Shown in pieces: positions 18,375 through 27,358 of a DNA stretch of 45,791 bases. Numbering within the stretch: the first letter of the stretch is position 1; each line of letters starts with the position of its first letter. The DNA comes from Balneolaceae bacterium (GTDB lineage Bacteria; Bacteroidota; Rhodothermia; Balneolales; Balneolaceae): the NCBI GenBank assembly GCA_007131725.1, contig SLPZ01000103.1, positions 1 through 45,791 of the forward strand, written 5' to 3'. The position numbers were made by a program, and so were the translations under genes. The notes beneath the pieces were generated by a model that did no database searches, had not been told where the DNA came from, and saw nothing but the letters and a program-made list of their open reading frames with translations.

Positions 18375-19376
18375 TTACCCAATAATAAAATAGAGTATAG
18401 CAGCGATTACAATAAAGTTTATAATGCTGAGCGGCAGCAATCTCGACCACCCCAGTTTCATTACCTGATTGAATTTAAATCTCGGAATCGTCCAACGCAC
18501 CCAGATAAAGACGAATACAAAGAATGCGGTTTTAGCCGTGAAGACTAAAACATCAAGAATTCCTTTTGTGACGGGTGAGAGTTCAGGCAGCCAATAACCT
18601 GCAAAAGGAAGATGATAGCTGCCAAAAAAGAAAGTGACCATGAGCATGGAGTTTATCACCACGTGCATATATTCGGCGAGGAAGAACATTCCGAATTTCA
18701 TGGAGCTGTATTCGGTGTGAAAACCGCCCACAAGTTCCTGCTCAGCTTCCACAAGGTCGAAAGGAGTCCGGTTGCTTTCTGCAAATGCTGCAATTATGAA
18801 AATGATCGCTCCAAGCGGATTCAGAAATACAAACCACCAGGTTTCCTGGGCAACGGCGACATCCACCACACTAAGTGATCCCACAAAAATCACCACAGAA
18901 GCCACAGCCATACCAAGCGGCAGCTCATAACTGATCATCTGCGCGGCCGCCCTCAAACCGCCGAGCAGCGAATATTTACTGTTTGATGCCCATCCGGCAA
19001 GGGTAACCCCGTACACTCCAAGCGAGGCAACCGCCAGCAGGTACAGCACACCGGCATTGATATCAGTTGCATAGAGGCCTTCTCCAAAGGGTATTACAGC
19101 TATGGTCATTAATGCGGTCACAACGGGTATCATCGGGGCAAAGGTGTGCAGAAAACGGTTACCCGCAGTGGGTGTTACATCCTCTTTGAGTAGAAGTTTA
19201 ACTACATCGGCAAGGGGCTGAAAAAGCCCGAATGGCCCCACCCGATTCGGCCCTACCCGGTTTTGTATGAATCCCGCAATTCGCCTTTCAGCATAAACGG
19301 TAATTGCCGCAGAGTTAAGCAGCATGAAAAGTGCAACTCCAAGCACGATAAATGATGTAGCAGTAACTTCAGCCAT
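18375..19376 (-). CDS. nuoH: NADH-quinone oxidoreductase subunit H
   Basis: AERRIAGFIQNRVGPNRVGPFGLFQPLADVVKLLLKED, AESNRTPFDLVEAEQELVGGFHTEYSSMKFG. Confidence 0.98.
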   Translation of the reverse strand: MAEVTATSFIVLGVALFMLLNSAAITVYAERRIAGFIQNRVGPNRVGPFGLFQPLADVVKLLLKEDVTPTAGNRFLHTFAPMIPVVTALMTIAVIPFGEGLYATDINAGVLYLLAVASLGVYGVTLAGWASNSKYSLLGGLRAAAQMISYELPLGMAVASVVIFVGSLSVVDVAVAQETWWFVFLNPLGAIIFIIAAFAESNRTPFDLVEAEQELVGGFHTEYSSMKFGMFFLAEYMHVVINSMLMVTFFFGSYHLPFAGYWLPELSPVTKGILDVLVFTAKTAFFVFVFIWVRWTIPRFKFNQVMKLGWSRLLPLSIINFIVIAAILYFIIG

Positions 19377-19452
19377 CCCTATGGTCAGTTTAACTTGAGT
19401 TAAGTATTAAAATTTTAAGCCGGATTTAATATCAAAAAATGCATCAGCCCGG

Positions 19453-21186
19453 TTATTTTGTTTTGGCGGTTTTGGTATCCGGTGATAACTGAATACCTCC
19501 TTGCTCATCCATAATTTCGTAGCTAACCCCTTCAAATGAAGCTAAATTTCCGGAAATTTCTTCCATAATTTCACGCCCCGAGGTCAGTGCAAGGTCAAGT
19601 CCGCTGTTATTGGCCGCTTCGGTGATAAATCTCCAAAGTGGCAGGCAGTCCACCTTATTGTCTTCAGTTACCCAATTATCAAAATTTGTTCCGTATCGGT
19701 CGAGTCTGCCTTCCGACATTTCAAGATCGAGCCGGCGGTTGGTGTACCGCGTTTCTTTTGCCGGAAGTGTCCGTTGAATACGCCGGTCAACGTTTACATA
19801 ACTGGCGGCGTGTTCGGCTGCAGTAGTGATCGGAATAACCAGGTCAGCAAGTTTGGTGGTTTCAGAATTGTTGGTTGCGAAATTGATCAGGTATTTCCCG
19901 TCAAGATCATCAGCATTCAAAACTCCCCGGTCAACCAGGTGATCGCTTAAAAGCACTACAAGCTTTGCATTCTTCACTTTATTTTTAAGAGCTTTTTCAT
20001 CCAGTTCATTAAAACCGAGCATCCTGCTGCCATTCGTATTGGGGGCAAGGTCGTCGGTAATCAAAAAGCCGTCTCCTTTGCCTTTTTCAATATGAGTTGT
20101 AAACACCGGCGGATTGAGCCCGACCAGGTTCGCAAATTTACTTAAAACATAATTTTCTTCAACGGATGCGTGAGGGCTTCCAACGAATAAAATGTCTTTT
20201 TTGTCATGAGCTTCTATCTGCTCATTAAATGTCGCGATGGCATTATTCCATGAAGACAGAATCTGTTCGCCATCCAGCTTTTGCTTTGGTTTAGAAGCGC
20301 GGTTTTCGTTGAAAATCCTGTAAGCTTCGCGGCCTTCATCCGGCATCCAGTGATCGTTAACCTCTTCATTAAAGCGTGGTGTAATTCTCAATACCAGGTT
20401 GTCCCGTGTCCAAAGGTCAATGTTGCACCCTTTGCCATTTGTAATGTCGATACTTGGGGTCTGATTCATTTCCCATACACGGGCTTTGAACCGGAAATCT
20501 GCTGATGTCAGGGCACCCACAGGACAAATATCCACGGTGTTCAGCGAGTACGGATCATCAAACTCACGGCCGGGAGCTGTTATGGGATAATTTTTATCTC
20601 CTCGCGAAGTAATTGTAAGCTGGTGTGTTTTACTGATTTCCTCGGTAAAACGTGTACAGCGTGTACAATTGATACACCGTTCGGCGTCCAGCACCACTCG
20701 TGGGCCAAGCTGAACGCGTTTGGGTTTGTGGACTTTCTTTACCTCAAAACGGCTGCCCTCGGGGCCATACTTGTAGGTTTGAATCTGAAGCGGACATTCT
20801 CCGGCCTGGTCGCAAATCGGGCAGTCGAGCGGGTGGTTAATCAGGATAAATTCAAGATTATCTTTTTGCGCCCGCCGCACTTCCTCGTCGGTTTCCTGCG
20901 TATGAACAACCATATCATCGGCAACATCCACATTGCAGGAGGTCTGGAGCTTTGGAAACCAGCGGATTACCTTATTGCCATTGTCGTCAATTTCATATTC
21001 ACCGGTCTCCCTGCTTTTTACATACATACCAACTTTAACCATACACTGCCGGCAGTTGGCAGGTATCGACATAGAGGGATGATAGCAGAAAAACGGTACT
21101 TCTTTTCCTAAATCCTGAATAAACTGAAGCAGCTTGTGCTGGCCTTCAAATTCGTAAGCTTGACCGTCAATGATAACCTGAGGCAT
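19453..21186 (-). CDS. nuoG: NADH-quinone oxidoreductase subunit G (short form, 577 aa)
   Basis: CRQCMVKVG, HPLDCPICDQAGECPLQ, ERCINCTRCTRF cluster ligands. Confidence 0.93.
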   Translation of the reverse strand: MPQVIIDGQAYEFEGQHKLLQFIQDLGKEVPFFCYHPSMSIPANCRQCMVKVGMYVKSRETGEYEIDDNGNKVIRWFPKLQTSCNVDVADDMVVHTQETDEEVRRAQKDNLEFILINHPLDCPICDQAGECPLQIQTYKYGPEGSRFEVKKVHKPKRVQLGPRVVLDAERCINCTRCTRFTEEISKTHQLTITSRGDKNYPITAPGREFDDPYSLNTVDICPVGALTSADFRFKARVWEMNQTPSIDITNGKGCNIDLWTRDNLVLRITPRFNEEVNDHWMPDEGREAYRIFNENRASKPKQKLDGEQILSSWNNAIATFNEQIEAHDKKDILFVGSPHASVEENYVLSKFANLVGLNPPVFTTHIEKGKGDGFLITDDLAPNTNGSRMLGFNELDEKALKNKVKNAKLVVLLSDHLVDRGVLNADDLDGKYLINFATNNSETTKLADLVIPITTAAEHAASYVNVDRRIQRTLPAKETRYTNRRLDLEMSEGRLDRYGTNFDNWVTEDNKVDCLPLWRFITEAANNSGLDLALTSGREIMEEISGNLASFEGVSYEIMDEQGGIQLSPDTKTAKTK

Positions 21187-21346
21187 CGTTTTGGAGTGTT
21201 GATTTAAGATTTTTGAATTATGATTTAGTATGCAGTGTCAATCAGCCTTTTTGTACTGTTTTCTTTGAAATAATAAAAATAGATGCAAATTCAGGATTGT
21301 AATTGATGTTGTTAATTTATAAATAAATCACCAATCAAAAATCCAA

Positions 21347-22642
21347 TCACGCAATTGCATGTACAGATTTCTTACATCGGGCTTCAAACTCATTGCGGAA
21401 TCGTGTGATGGTATAGCGCACCGGCCATGCGGCTGCATCGGCAAGAGCGCATATGGTTCTTCCTTCCATCTGAGTGGTAATGTCGAGCAAAAGATCGAGA
21501 TCTTTAATCTCTCCCTCACCGTTTTTAATTTTTAGCAGAATTTTTACGAGCCATCCGGTTCCCTCCCGGCAGGGAGTACACTGGCCGCAAGATTCGTGGT
21601 GATAGAAATGAGCAATTCGCCAGAGTACATCCACCATATCGGTGTCCTCATCCATCACTACCAAACCGGCGGTCCCGAGCATGGATCCTACCGTTCTTAA
21701 TGAATCGGCATCCATGGTGATTCCTTCGAGCTGATCGGCACGTAAAACCGGGGTTGATGATCCGCCCGGTATCACTGCTTTTAATTCTTTATCGTTTCTC
21801 ATCCCGCCTGCCACTTCATTTATCAAATCGAGAACGGGAATGCCGCTTGGCAGTTCATAAACACCGGGCCGGTTCACATGACCTGAGATTCCATATAAAA
21901 TCGGGCCTGGGTGATTTTCTGCGCCAATACTTTTAAACCAGTCAGCACCTTTGTTGATTACACTGGTTACATGTGCAAGCGTTTCAATATTGTTGATGGT
22001 TGTGGGACGCCCCCACAAACCTTTCTGAGCCGGAAATGGCGGTTTAATCCGTGGATATCCCCGTTTTCCTTCAAGCGATTCGAGCATTGAAGTTTCCTCG
22101 CCGCAGATATAGGCCCCGGCGCCGGAATGCACGTAAAAATCTACACTATAATCACTGCCCAAAATATTTTTCCCGATATATCCTTTATCATAGGCGTCCT
22201 GAATGGCTTTGTTCATCATGTCGATGTACACCTTGTATTCGCCACGGATATATACATAGATTGTTGTGATTTCCATAGCGTAAGCGGCTATCAGAGCCCC
22301 TTCAATAAATACGTGCGGGTTATATTCAAAAATCTTTCTGTCTTTAAAGGTACCCGGCTCTGATTCATCTCCGTTGCAGGCAAGATACCTGGGTTTGCCG
22401 TCAGCAGGCGGCATGAAAGACCACTTCAGCCCGGCATTAAATCCGGCTCCGCCTCTTCCGCGGATATTGGCTTCTTTCACCTCATTAATTACACTTTTTT
22501 GATCAGGCCATTTATCCTTGTCTTTTAAAACCGACTCAAAAGCTTTGTATCCGCCGTTTTTTGTATAAACATCAATTTTATGCAGATCTTTGATGTCGGG
22601 GATCAAAACAGGTTCGTAATTTTTCCAGTCAACAGTGCTCAT
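21347..22642 (-). CDS. nuoF: NADH-quinone oxidoreductase subunit F
   Basis: RGRGGAGFNAGLKWSFMP, GAGAYICGEETSMLESLEGKRGYPR, ESCGQCTPCREG. Confidence 0.98.
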   Translation of the reverse strand: MSTVDWKNYEPVLIPDIKDLHKIDVYTKNGGYKAFESVLKDKDKWPDQKSVINEVKEANIRGRGGAGFNAGLKWSFMPPADGKPRYLACNGDESEPGTFKDRKIFEYNPHVFIEGALIAAYAMEITTIYVYIRGEYKVYIDMMNKAIQDAYDKGYIGKNILGSDYSVDFYVHSGAGAYICGEETSMLESLEGKRGYPRIKPPFPAQKGLWGRPTTINNIETLAHVTSVINKGADWFKSIGAENHPGPILYGISGHVNRPGVYELPSGIPVLDLINEVAGGMRNDKELKAVIPGGSSTPVLRADQLEGITMDADSLRTVGSMLGTAGLVVMDEDTDMVDVLWRIAHFYHHESCGQCTPCREGTGWLVKILLKIKNGEGEIKDLDLLLDITTQMEGRTICALADAAAWPVRYTITRFRNEFEARCKKSVHAIA

Positions 22643-22647
22643 AAATA

Positions 22648-23178
22648 TTAAGTATTCTTATGCTGTGGCATTCTGATTTTTTCGTACTCCGGCTTTTCAC
22701 CATTTTTCAGAGAATCAATCAGCTTGTCAACTTTTTCAGGTGTCAGGTTATTTACGTAATTATCATTGGTAACCTGAAGCATGGGAGCATAGCCGCAGGC
22801 ACCCAGACATTCCACCTGGTTCAGGGTAAACATGCCGTCTTCCGTTGTTTGTCCTGTTTTAATGCCCAGTTTTTCTTCGAGATATTCCAGGATATCGTAT
22901 CCGCCGCAAAGCTGGCAGCTCAGGCAGGTACACACGTCAAGCACATGTTTTCCTTTTTCTTCTTTATAATACTGTGTGTAAAAGGTTGCTACGCCATGTA
23001 CGTGCGCTTCAGGCAGGCCAAGTGTATCGGCTACAAGTTTTTGCACTTCGGGTTTAACATGCCCGAAGCGGTTTTGAGCAATCCATAAAGCAGGCAGTGT
23101 AACCGGCTTTACTTCGGGATACCTTGCCTTCAGCTTTTCAATTTCTTTGAGGTCTTCTTTGGTAAATTCGTACGCCAT
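22648..23178 (-). CDS. nuoE: NADH-quinone oxidoreductase subunit E
   Basis: HGVATFYTQY, VCTCLSCQLCGG, VECLGACGYAPMLQV. Confidence 0.97.
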   Translation of the reverse strand: MAYEFTKEDLKEIEKLKARYPEVKPVTLPALWIAQNRFGHVKPEVQKLVADTLGLPEAHVHGVATFYTQYYKEEKGKHVLDVCTCLSCQLCGGYDILEYLEEKLGIKTGQTTEDGMFTLNQVECLGACGYAPMLQVTNDNYVNNLTPEKVDKLIDSLKNGEKPEYEKIRMPQHKNT

Positions 23179-23183
23179 AATTC

Positions 23184-24476
23184 TTATTTGTCAGCTTCTC
23201 CGAGTACAGGGTCCACACCGCCTATAATCACAACCGTATCGGCAACCATTTCACCGTCGAGCATGTTTTCGAGTACTTGCAGGTTCGTAAATGATGGTGC
23301 ATTAATTTTTAATCTCCAGGGATGCCCGGTTCCATCACTCTGGATGTAATACCCGAGTTCTCCTTTGGGTGATTCTACCGCGTGATAAGCCTCAGCTCCA
23401 TCCGGCGGACAAATTCCCGTATCGGTCATCATAAAATCGTGAATCATGCCTTCCATAGAATAGTAAACTTCATCTTTTGATGGATAGGCCTGCTTTGCGT
23501 TGTCAGTCCGGATCGGGCCTGTTGGAAGTTTATCAATGCACTGCCTGATAATTCTGATACTTTCACTCATCTCTTCCATCCGCACATAATACCGGGCAAG
23601 GTTGTCGCCTTCGAGCCTTGTTGGCACTTTAAATTCTACATCATTATACCGGAGATAAGGCGAGAATTTACGGATATCCAGCGGATAGCCGGTAGCTCTC
23701 AGTACCGGTCCGGTTGCGCCTGAATTGAGGGCATCTTCTGTTTTCAAAACACCTACGGCTTCATTTCTGTCAAAAAATATGCGGTTTCTGTCAAGCAGTT
23801 TGTGATAATCCCTGATTTCGTTGGGGAAAGTTTCGACAAACTCTTTTATAGATGCCATAGCTTCATCAGTGATATCGTTTGCCACACCTCCAACTCTTGC
23901 GTGGGAAACGGTGAACCGGTGACCGGCAATCCGGTCCATAATGTCATAAATTTTTTCCCTCTCCTTAAACGTCCAGATAAAGAAAGAAACGGCGCCTGCG
24001 TCCATAACCATTGTGCCGAGCCAGAGAAGATGTGATGAAATTCTTGCAAGTTCACAACCAATCATCCGGATGTAATGGGCACGCTCCGGAACTTCAACAT
24101 TGGCAATTTTTTCGACCGCGGTACAAAGCGCAACATTGTTGCTGTAAGGAGAGAGGTAGTCCATGCGGTCGGTGTAGGGCATGAATTCCTGGTACGTTTT
24201 ATTTTCTGCAATTTTTTCCACTCCGCGGTGCAGGTAGCCGATGTCAACCTTGCATTTTTCGATGGTTTCCCCATCAAGCTGCAAAACCAGCCGGAGCACA
24301 CCGTGTGTTGCCGGATGCTGCGGCCCCATATTCAATACCATTTTTGTCGTCAGCGGATCGCCGTCATCCAGTTCTTCAACGGTGGTGTGTTTGTCTTCGA
24401 GGCTTTGATAGAGCTTTTTTTGATGCTCTTTGAAGAACGACGATTGTACCTTGTCTTGAATGTCTGTCAGTTTCAT
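23184..24476 (-). CDS. nuoD: NADH-quinone oxidoreductase subunit D
   Basis: MGPQHPATHGVLRLVLQLDGE, DIGYLHRGVEKIAE, C-terminal VIIGGVDPVLGEADK. Confidence 0.98.
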   Translation of the reverse strand: MKLTDIQDKVQSSFFKEHQKKLYQSLEDKHTTVEELDDGDPLTTKMVLNMGPQHPATHGVLRLVLQLDGETIEKCKVDIGYLHRGVEKIAENKTYQEFMPYTDRMDYLSPYSNNVALCTAVEKIANVEVPERAHYIRMIGCELARISSHLLWLGTMVMDAGAVSFFIWTFKEREKIYDIMDRIAGHRFTVSHARVGGVANDITDEAMASIKEFVETFPNEIRDYHKLLDRNRIFFDRNEAVGVLKTEDALNSGATGPVLRATGYPLDIRKFSPYLRYNDVEFKVPTRLEGDNLARYYVRMEEMSESIRIIRQCIDKLPTGPIRTDNAKQAYPSKDEVYYSMEGMIHDFMMTDTGICPPDGAEAYHAVESPKGELGYYIQSDGTGHPWRLKINAPSFTNLQVLENMLDGEMVADTVVIIGGVDPVLGEADK

Positions 24477-24485
24477 AAAAAATCG

Positions 24486-24998
24486 TTATTCAGTGTCGGG
24501 AGTAGAGCTTGGCAATTCAATAGAACCGGGAATTCCAAGCAGGGGAAACTCTTTTCGAAGCGGGTAGTATTGGAAATCTTCCGGCATGTATATTCGTCTC
24601 AGATCCGGATGGTTCCTGAAATGAATTCCAAACATATCAAACACTTCCCGTTCGTTCCAGCTTGCCGACGGCCAGACTCCGGTTACTGAATCCAGTTCAG
24701 GACTTTCTTCCTCACATCGAACTTTCAAAAAAAGCCTGGTTGGATTTTTAAGTGAAAGCAAATTGTAAACCACTTCAAAACGTTCTTCGGAGGTGTACCT
24801 ATCGATTGCAAAAATATCACTCAAATAGACATAATGAAGTTCCTTTTTCAGGTGTTTGCAAATATCTACAACAGAATCGGCATCAACCAAAACAAAAGTG
24901 TCTCCTGAAGATTGGTAAACATTAAGGACCTTGTCAGAAAATGTTTCCGTGAGGCTTTCTACCGTATTTTGCAGGTGTTCTGATAATTCTAAACTCAT
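24486..24998 (-). CDS. nuoC: NADH-quinone oxidoreductase subunit C
   Basis: SVTGVWPSASWNEREVFDMFGIHFRNHPDLRRIYMPEDF. Confidence 0.96.
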   Translation of the reverse strand: MSLELSEHLQNTVESLTETFSDKVLNVYQSSGDTFVLVDADSVVDICKHLKKELHYVYLSDIFAIDRYTSEERFEVVYNLLSLKNPTRLFLKVRCEEESPELDSVTGVWPSASWNEREVFDMFGIHFRNHPDLRRIYMPEDFQYYPLRKEFPLLGIPGSIELPSSTPDTE

Positions 24999-25001
24999 AG
25001 A

Positions 25002-25484
25002 TCAGGTATCGAGCATTATGGAGTGTTCGCTTTTAATTTTGTCCTGAATTTTCATCAGGGCGTGCAGCACGGCATCTGGGCGCGGCGGACAACCGGAGAT
25101 GTATGCATCAACGGGAAGGAAATTATCAACACCCTGAACCACACCGTAACAGCGGTGCATCCCCCCGGTAGAAGCACAGGCACCCATGGCGATACACCAT
25201 TTGGGATCGGGCATCTGGTCCCAGATTCTCCGTATAGCGTGAGACATTTTGTAGGAACACCAGCCGGCAACAATCATTACATCTGCCTGCCTGGGTGAAA
25301 AACGCATCACTTCGGAACCGAAGCGAGCGGCATCGTACCTCGGCCCGGCAAATGCCATCATCTCGATGGCACAACAGGCGAGCCCCATCGGCATGGGCCA
25401 GGCCGCATTCGAACGAGCCCAGTTCACTAATGTATCCATTTTAGTAGTTAAATAACCTTTACCAAGGGCGCTTTCAATTCCCAT
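25002..25484 (-). CDS. nuoB: NADH-quinone oxidoreductase subunit B
   Basis: [42 protein letters not shown]. Confidence 0.98.
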   Translation of the reverse strand: MGIESALGKGYLTTKMDTLVNWARSNAAWPMPMGLACCAIEMMAFAGPRYDAARFGSEVMRFSPRQADVMIVAGWCSYKMSHAIRRIWDQMPDPKWCIAMGACASTGGMHRCYGVVQGVDNFLPVDAYISGCPPRPDAVLHALMKIQDKIKSEHSIMLDT

Positions 25485-25486
25485 AA

Positions 25487-25876
25487 TTATTCAGTAATTG
25501 CTTCGTATTTTAAATTTTTCAGATCCCAGTCTAATGTGCCTTTTTTAATTGTATATAGAAGGCCTATAAAAAGTATTACTATAAATACAACCATGGCAAT
25601 AAACGTTCCTGTTCCATGATCCATAAACCGAACAGCCCACGGAAACAGAAAAACAACTTCAAGATCGAAAACGATGAATTCCATCGCCACAAGATAAAAT
25701 GCGATGGAATATCGGTCTTTAGCCTGGCCAACGGGATCCATGCCGCTTTCATAAGGCTTTAACTTTGTGGTATTTGGCCGATAGGGGCCTAACAGTCTGG
25801 AGAGTAGCATAAAAGCCAGAGCAAGTACAATTGCCACGCCTAATAGAACAAAAATGGGGATATATTGTTCAATCAT
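25487..25876 (-). CDS. nuoA: NADH-quinone oxidoreductase subunit A
   Basis: [41 protein letters not shown]. Confidence 0.97.
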   Translation of the reverse strand: MIEQYIPIFVLLGVAIVLALAFMLLSRLLGPYRPNTTKLKPYESGMDPVGQAKDRYSIAFYLVAMEFIVFDLEVVFLFPWAVRFMDHGTGTFIAMVVFIVILFIGLLYTIKKGTLDWDLKNLKYEAITE

Positions 25877-25906
25877 GAATCTTTTCTGTAAGGTTATTTT
25901 TGCAGG

Positions 25907-25938
25907 CTAAATTTACCGCCGGAAGTACGGAATGTCAA
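25907..25938 (-). promoter_or_regulatory. candidate promoter of nuo operon
   Basis: Minus strand TTGACA (25933-25938), N17, TAAATTTA (25908-25915), about 32 nt upstream of nuoA ATG. Confidence 0.4.
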
Positions 25939-26272
25939 TGTAAACTAAGGCAGGGAATATACCAGATATTGACGGCAAATTAGAACTGTTTTTGAAAAAA
26001 AATGCATAAAGTTCAGAGCCGGGAGTTACAATTTTTAAACTTACATGATGATAAGTATTAACATTTCCCGGAAACCGATTGCCTGCATAGTATTTAATTT
26101 ATAAATCCAATCTGTAATGACTTGAATACAAATGGCATTGGGCGGTCCCGGTTTAGCTTTGAATTTATCCCGTTTATTGGTAAGGTGAATTATTGAAAGA
26201 TATTTTGACACTTTTTTAAAAAACCAAACCGGCAGCTATGGTTTTAAAACCTTAAATTTTACCCATTCCGTC

Positions 26273-27217
26273 ATGTCTGATAAAAGATATCCAGTACTTC
26301 AAACCAATTACAGCAACCCAACAAGCAAGGCTTTAAAGCGGCGCGATTTTTTGAAACTGACCGGCCTGGGTTTAATGGGATCTGTGTTGCCGGGATTATC
26401 GGGTTGCGGTGAGTCTGATCGAAGATATATCCCGCCTAAATTATCGATGCAGCTCTACACGATAAGGAACGAAATGGAAGCCGACACAGCCGGTTCATTA
26501 ATCCGGCTGGCCGACATCGGCTACACCTATGTGGAAACTGCTTTTTGGCCTGATGGTTTGAGCCACGAGCAGGGTGCAGAAATGATTCGAAATGCCGGCC
26601 TCAAAGTATCGTCCAGCCATGTGGAAATGCCGGAAAACGGGAATATGCAGCCGTTACTGGATTTGGCCCGGCTTTATGACACAGATATGCTAATCTGGCA
26701 TGGCTGGCCGGAAGATCCGCGATATGGTTCGCTGGAAGGAACACGTGAACTTATAGACGAATACAATGAAGTTTGTGATTTTTTGCGGAACCATGGTTTG
26801 CGTTTCGGTTTGCATAATCACTGGTGGGAATTTATGCAACGCCCGGACAACCGCTTTGCTTATCAGGTCTTGCACGAAGAAATGGACCCGGATATTTTCT
26901 TTCAGATCGATACTTATTGGGTCACAGTAGCCGGACTGGATCCTGCCTCAATAATCCGTGAGCTGGGCAGCCGGGTTAGATCTCTGCATATCAAAGATGG
27001 CCCGGCCGAATATACACAGGACATCGGTGAAGTTCCTCACCCTCCCATGACAGCCGTTGGACAGGGTGCCCTGGATTTCAGCTCAATTTCAGAAGCGGCC
27101 GGGGATTATGTGGAGTGGAATGTGGTAGAGGCAGATGAGGTGGATGGAGATGTATTCCAATTGCTGGAAGATTCACTCAACTATTTGATAAGCAATAATT
27201 ACGCCAGAATTGTCTGA
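26273..27217 (+). CDS. Tat-exported lipoprotein, sugar phosphate isomerase/epimerase-like TIM barrel
   Basis: RRDFLKLTGLGLMGSVLPGLSGCG (twin-arginine plus lipobox); LSMQLYTIRNEME, FQIDTYWVTVAGLDPASIIRELGSRVRSLHIKDG. Confidence 0.88.
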   Translation: MSDKRYPVLQTNYSNPTSKALKRRDFLKLTGLGLMGSVLPGLSGCGESDRRYIPPKLSMQLYTIRNEMEADTAGSLIRLADIGYTYVETAFWPDGLSHEQGAEMIRNAGLKVSSSHVEMPENGNMQPLLDLARLYDTDMLIWHGWPEDPRYGSLEGTRELIDEYNEVCDFLRNHGLRFGLHNHWWEFMQRPDNRFAYQVLHEEMDPDIFFQIDTYWVTVAGLDPASIIRELGSRVRSLHIKDGPAEYTQDIGEVPHPPMTAVGQGALDFSSISEAAGDYVEWNVVEADEVDGDVFQLLEDSLNYLISNNYARIV

Positions 27218-27296
27218 ACCTGGTTGGCTGCATTTTGCAACTGTTTTATTCTGGGAATTAAAGCTGAAAAGTTCCAAAAATTGGCACACCGGACAT

Positions 27297-27332
27297 ACTC
27301 CTTTTTTGATTTCTTTGTAAAAGGGAGTTTTT
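27297..27332 (+). terminator. rho-independent terminator
   Basis: ACTCC-TTTT pairs with AAAAGGGAGT (27319-27328, one bulge), followed by TTTTT; lies in a convergent gap. Confidence 0.65.
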
Positions 27333-27358
27333 GTTCAGGGGAAAGTAATTTCAGATCA

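Noticed and set aside
24075-24689. 204-aa plus-strand ORF opposite nuoC/nuoD
   Set aside because: Shadow ORF antisense to strongly conserved coding sequence; the same applies to 20623-21111, 28799-29416, 31818-32459, 36635-37108 and 41875-42360.
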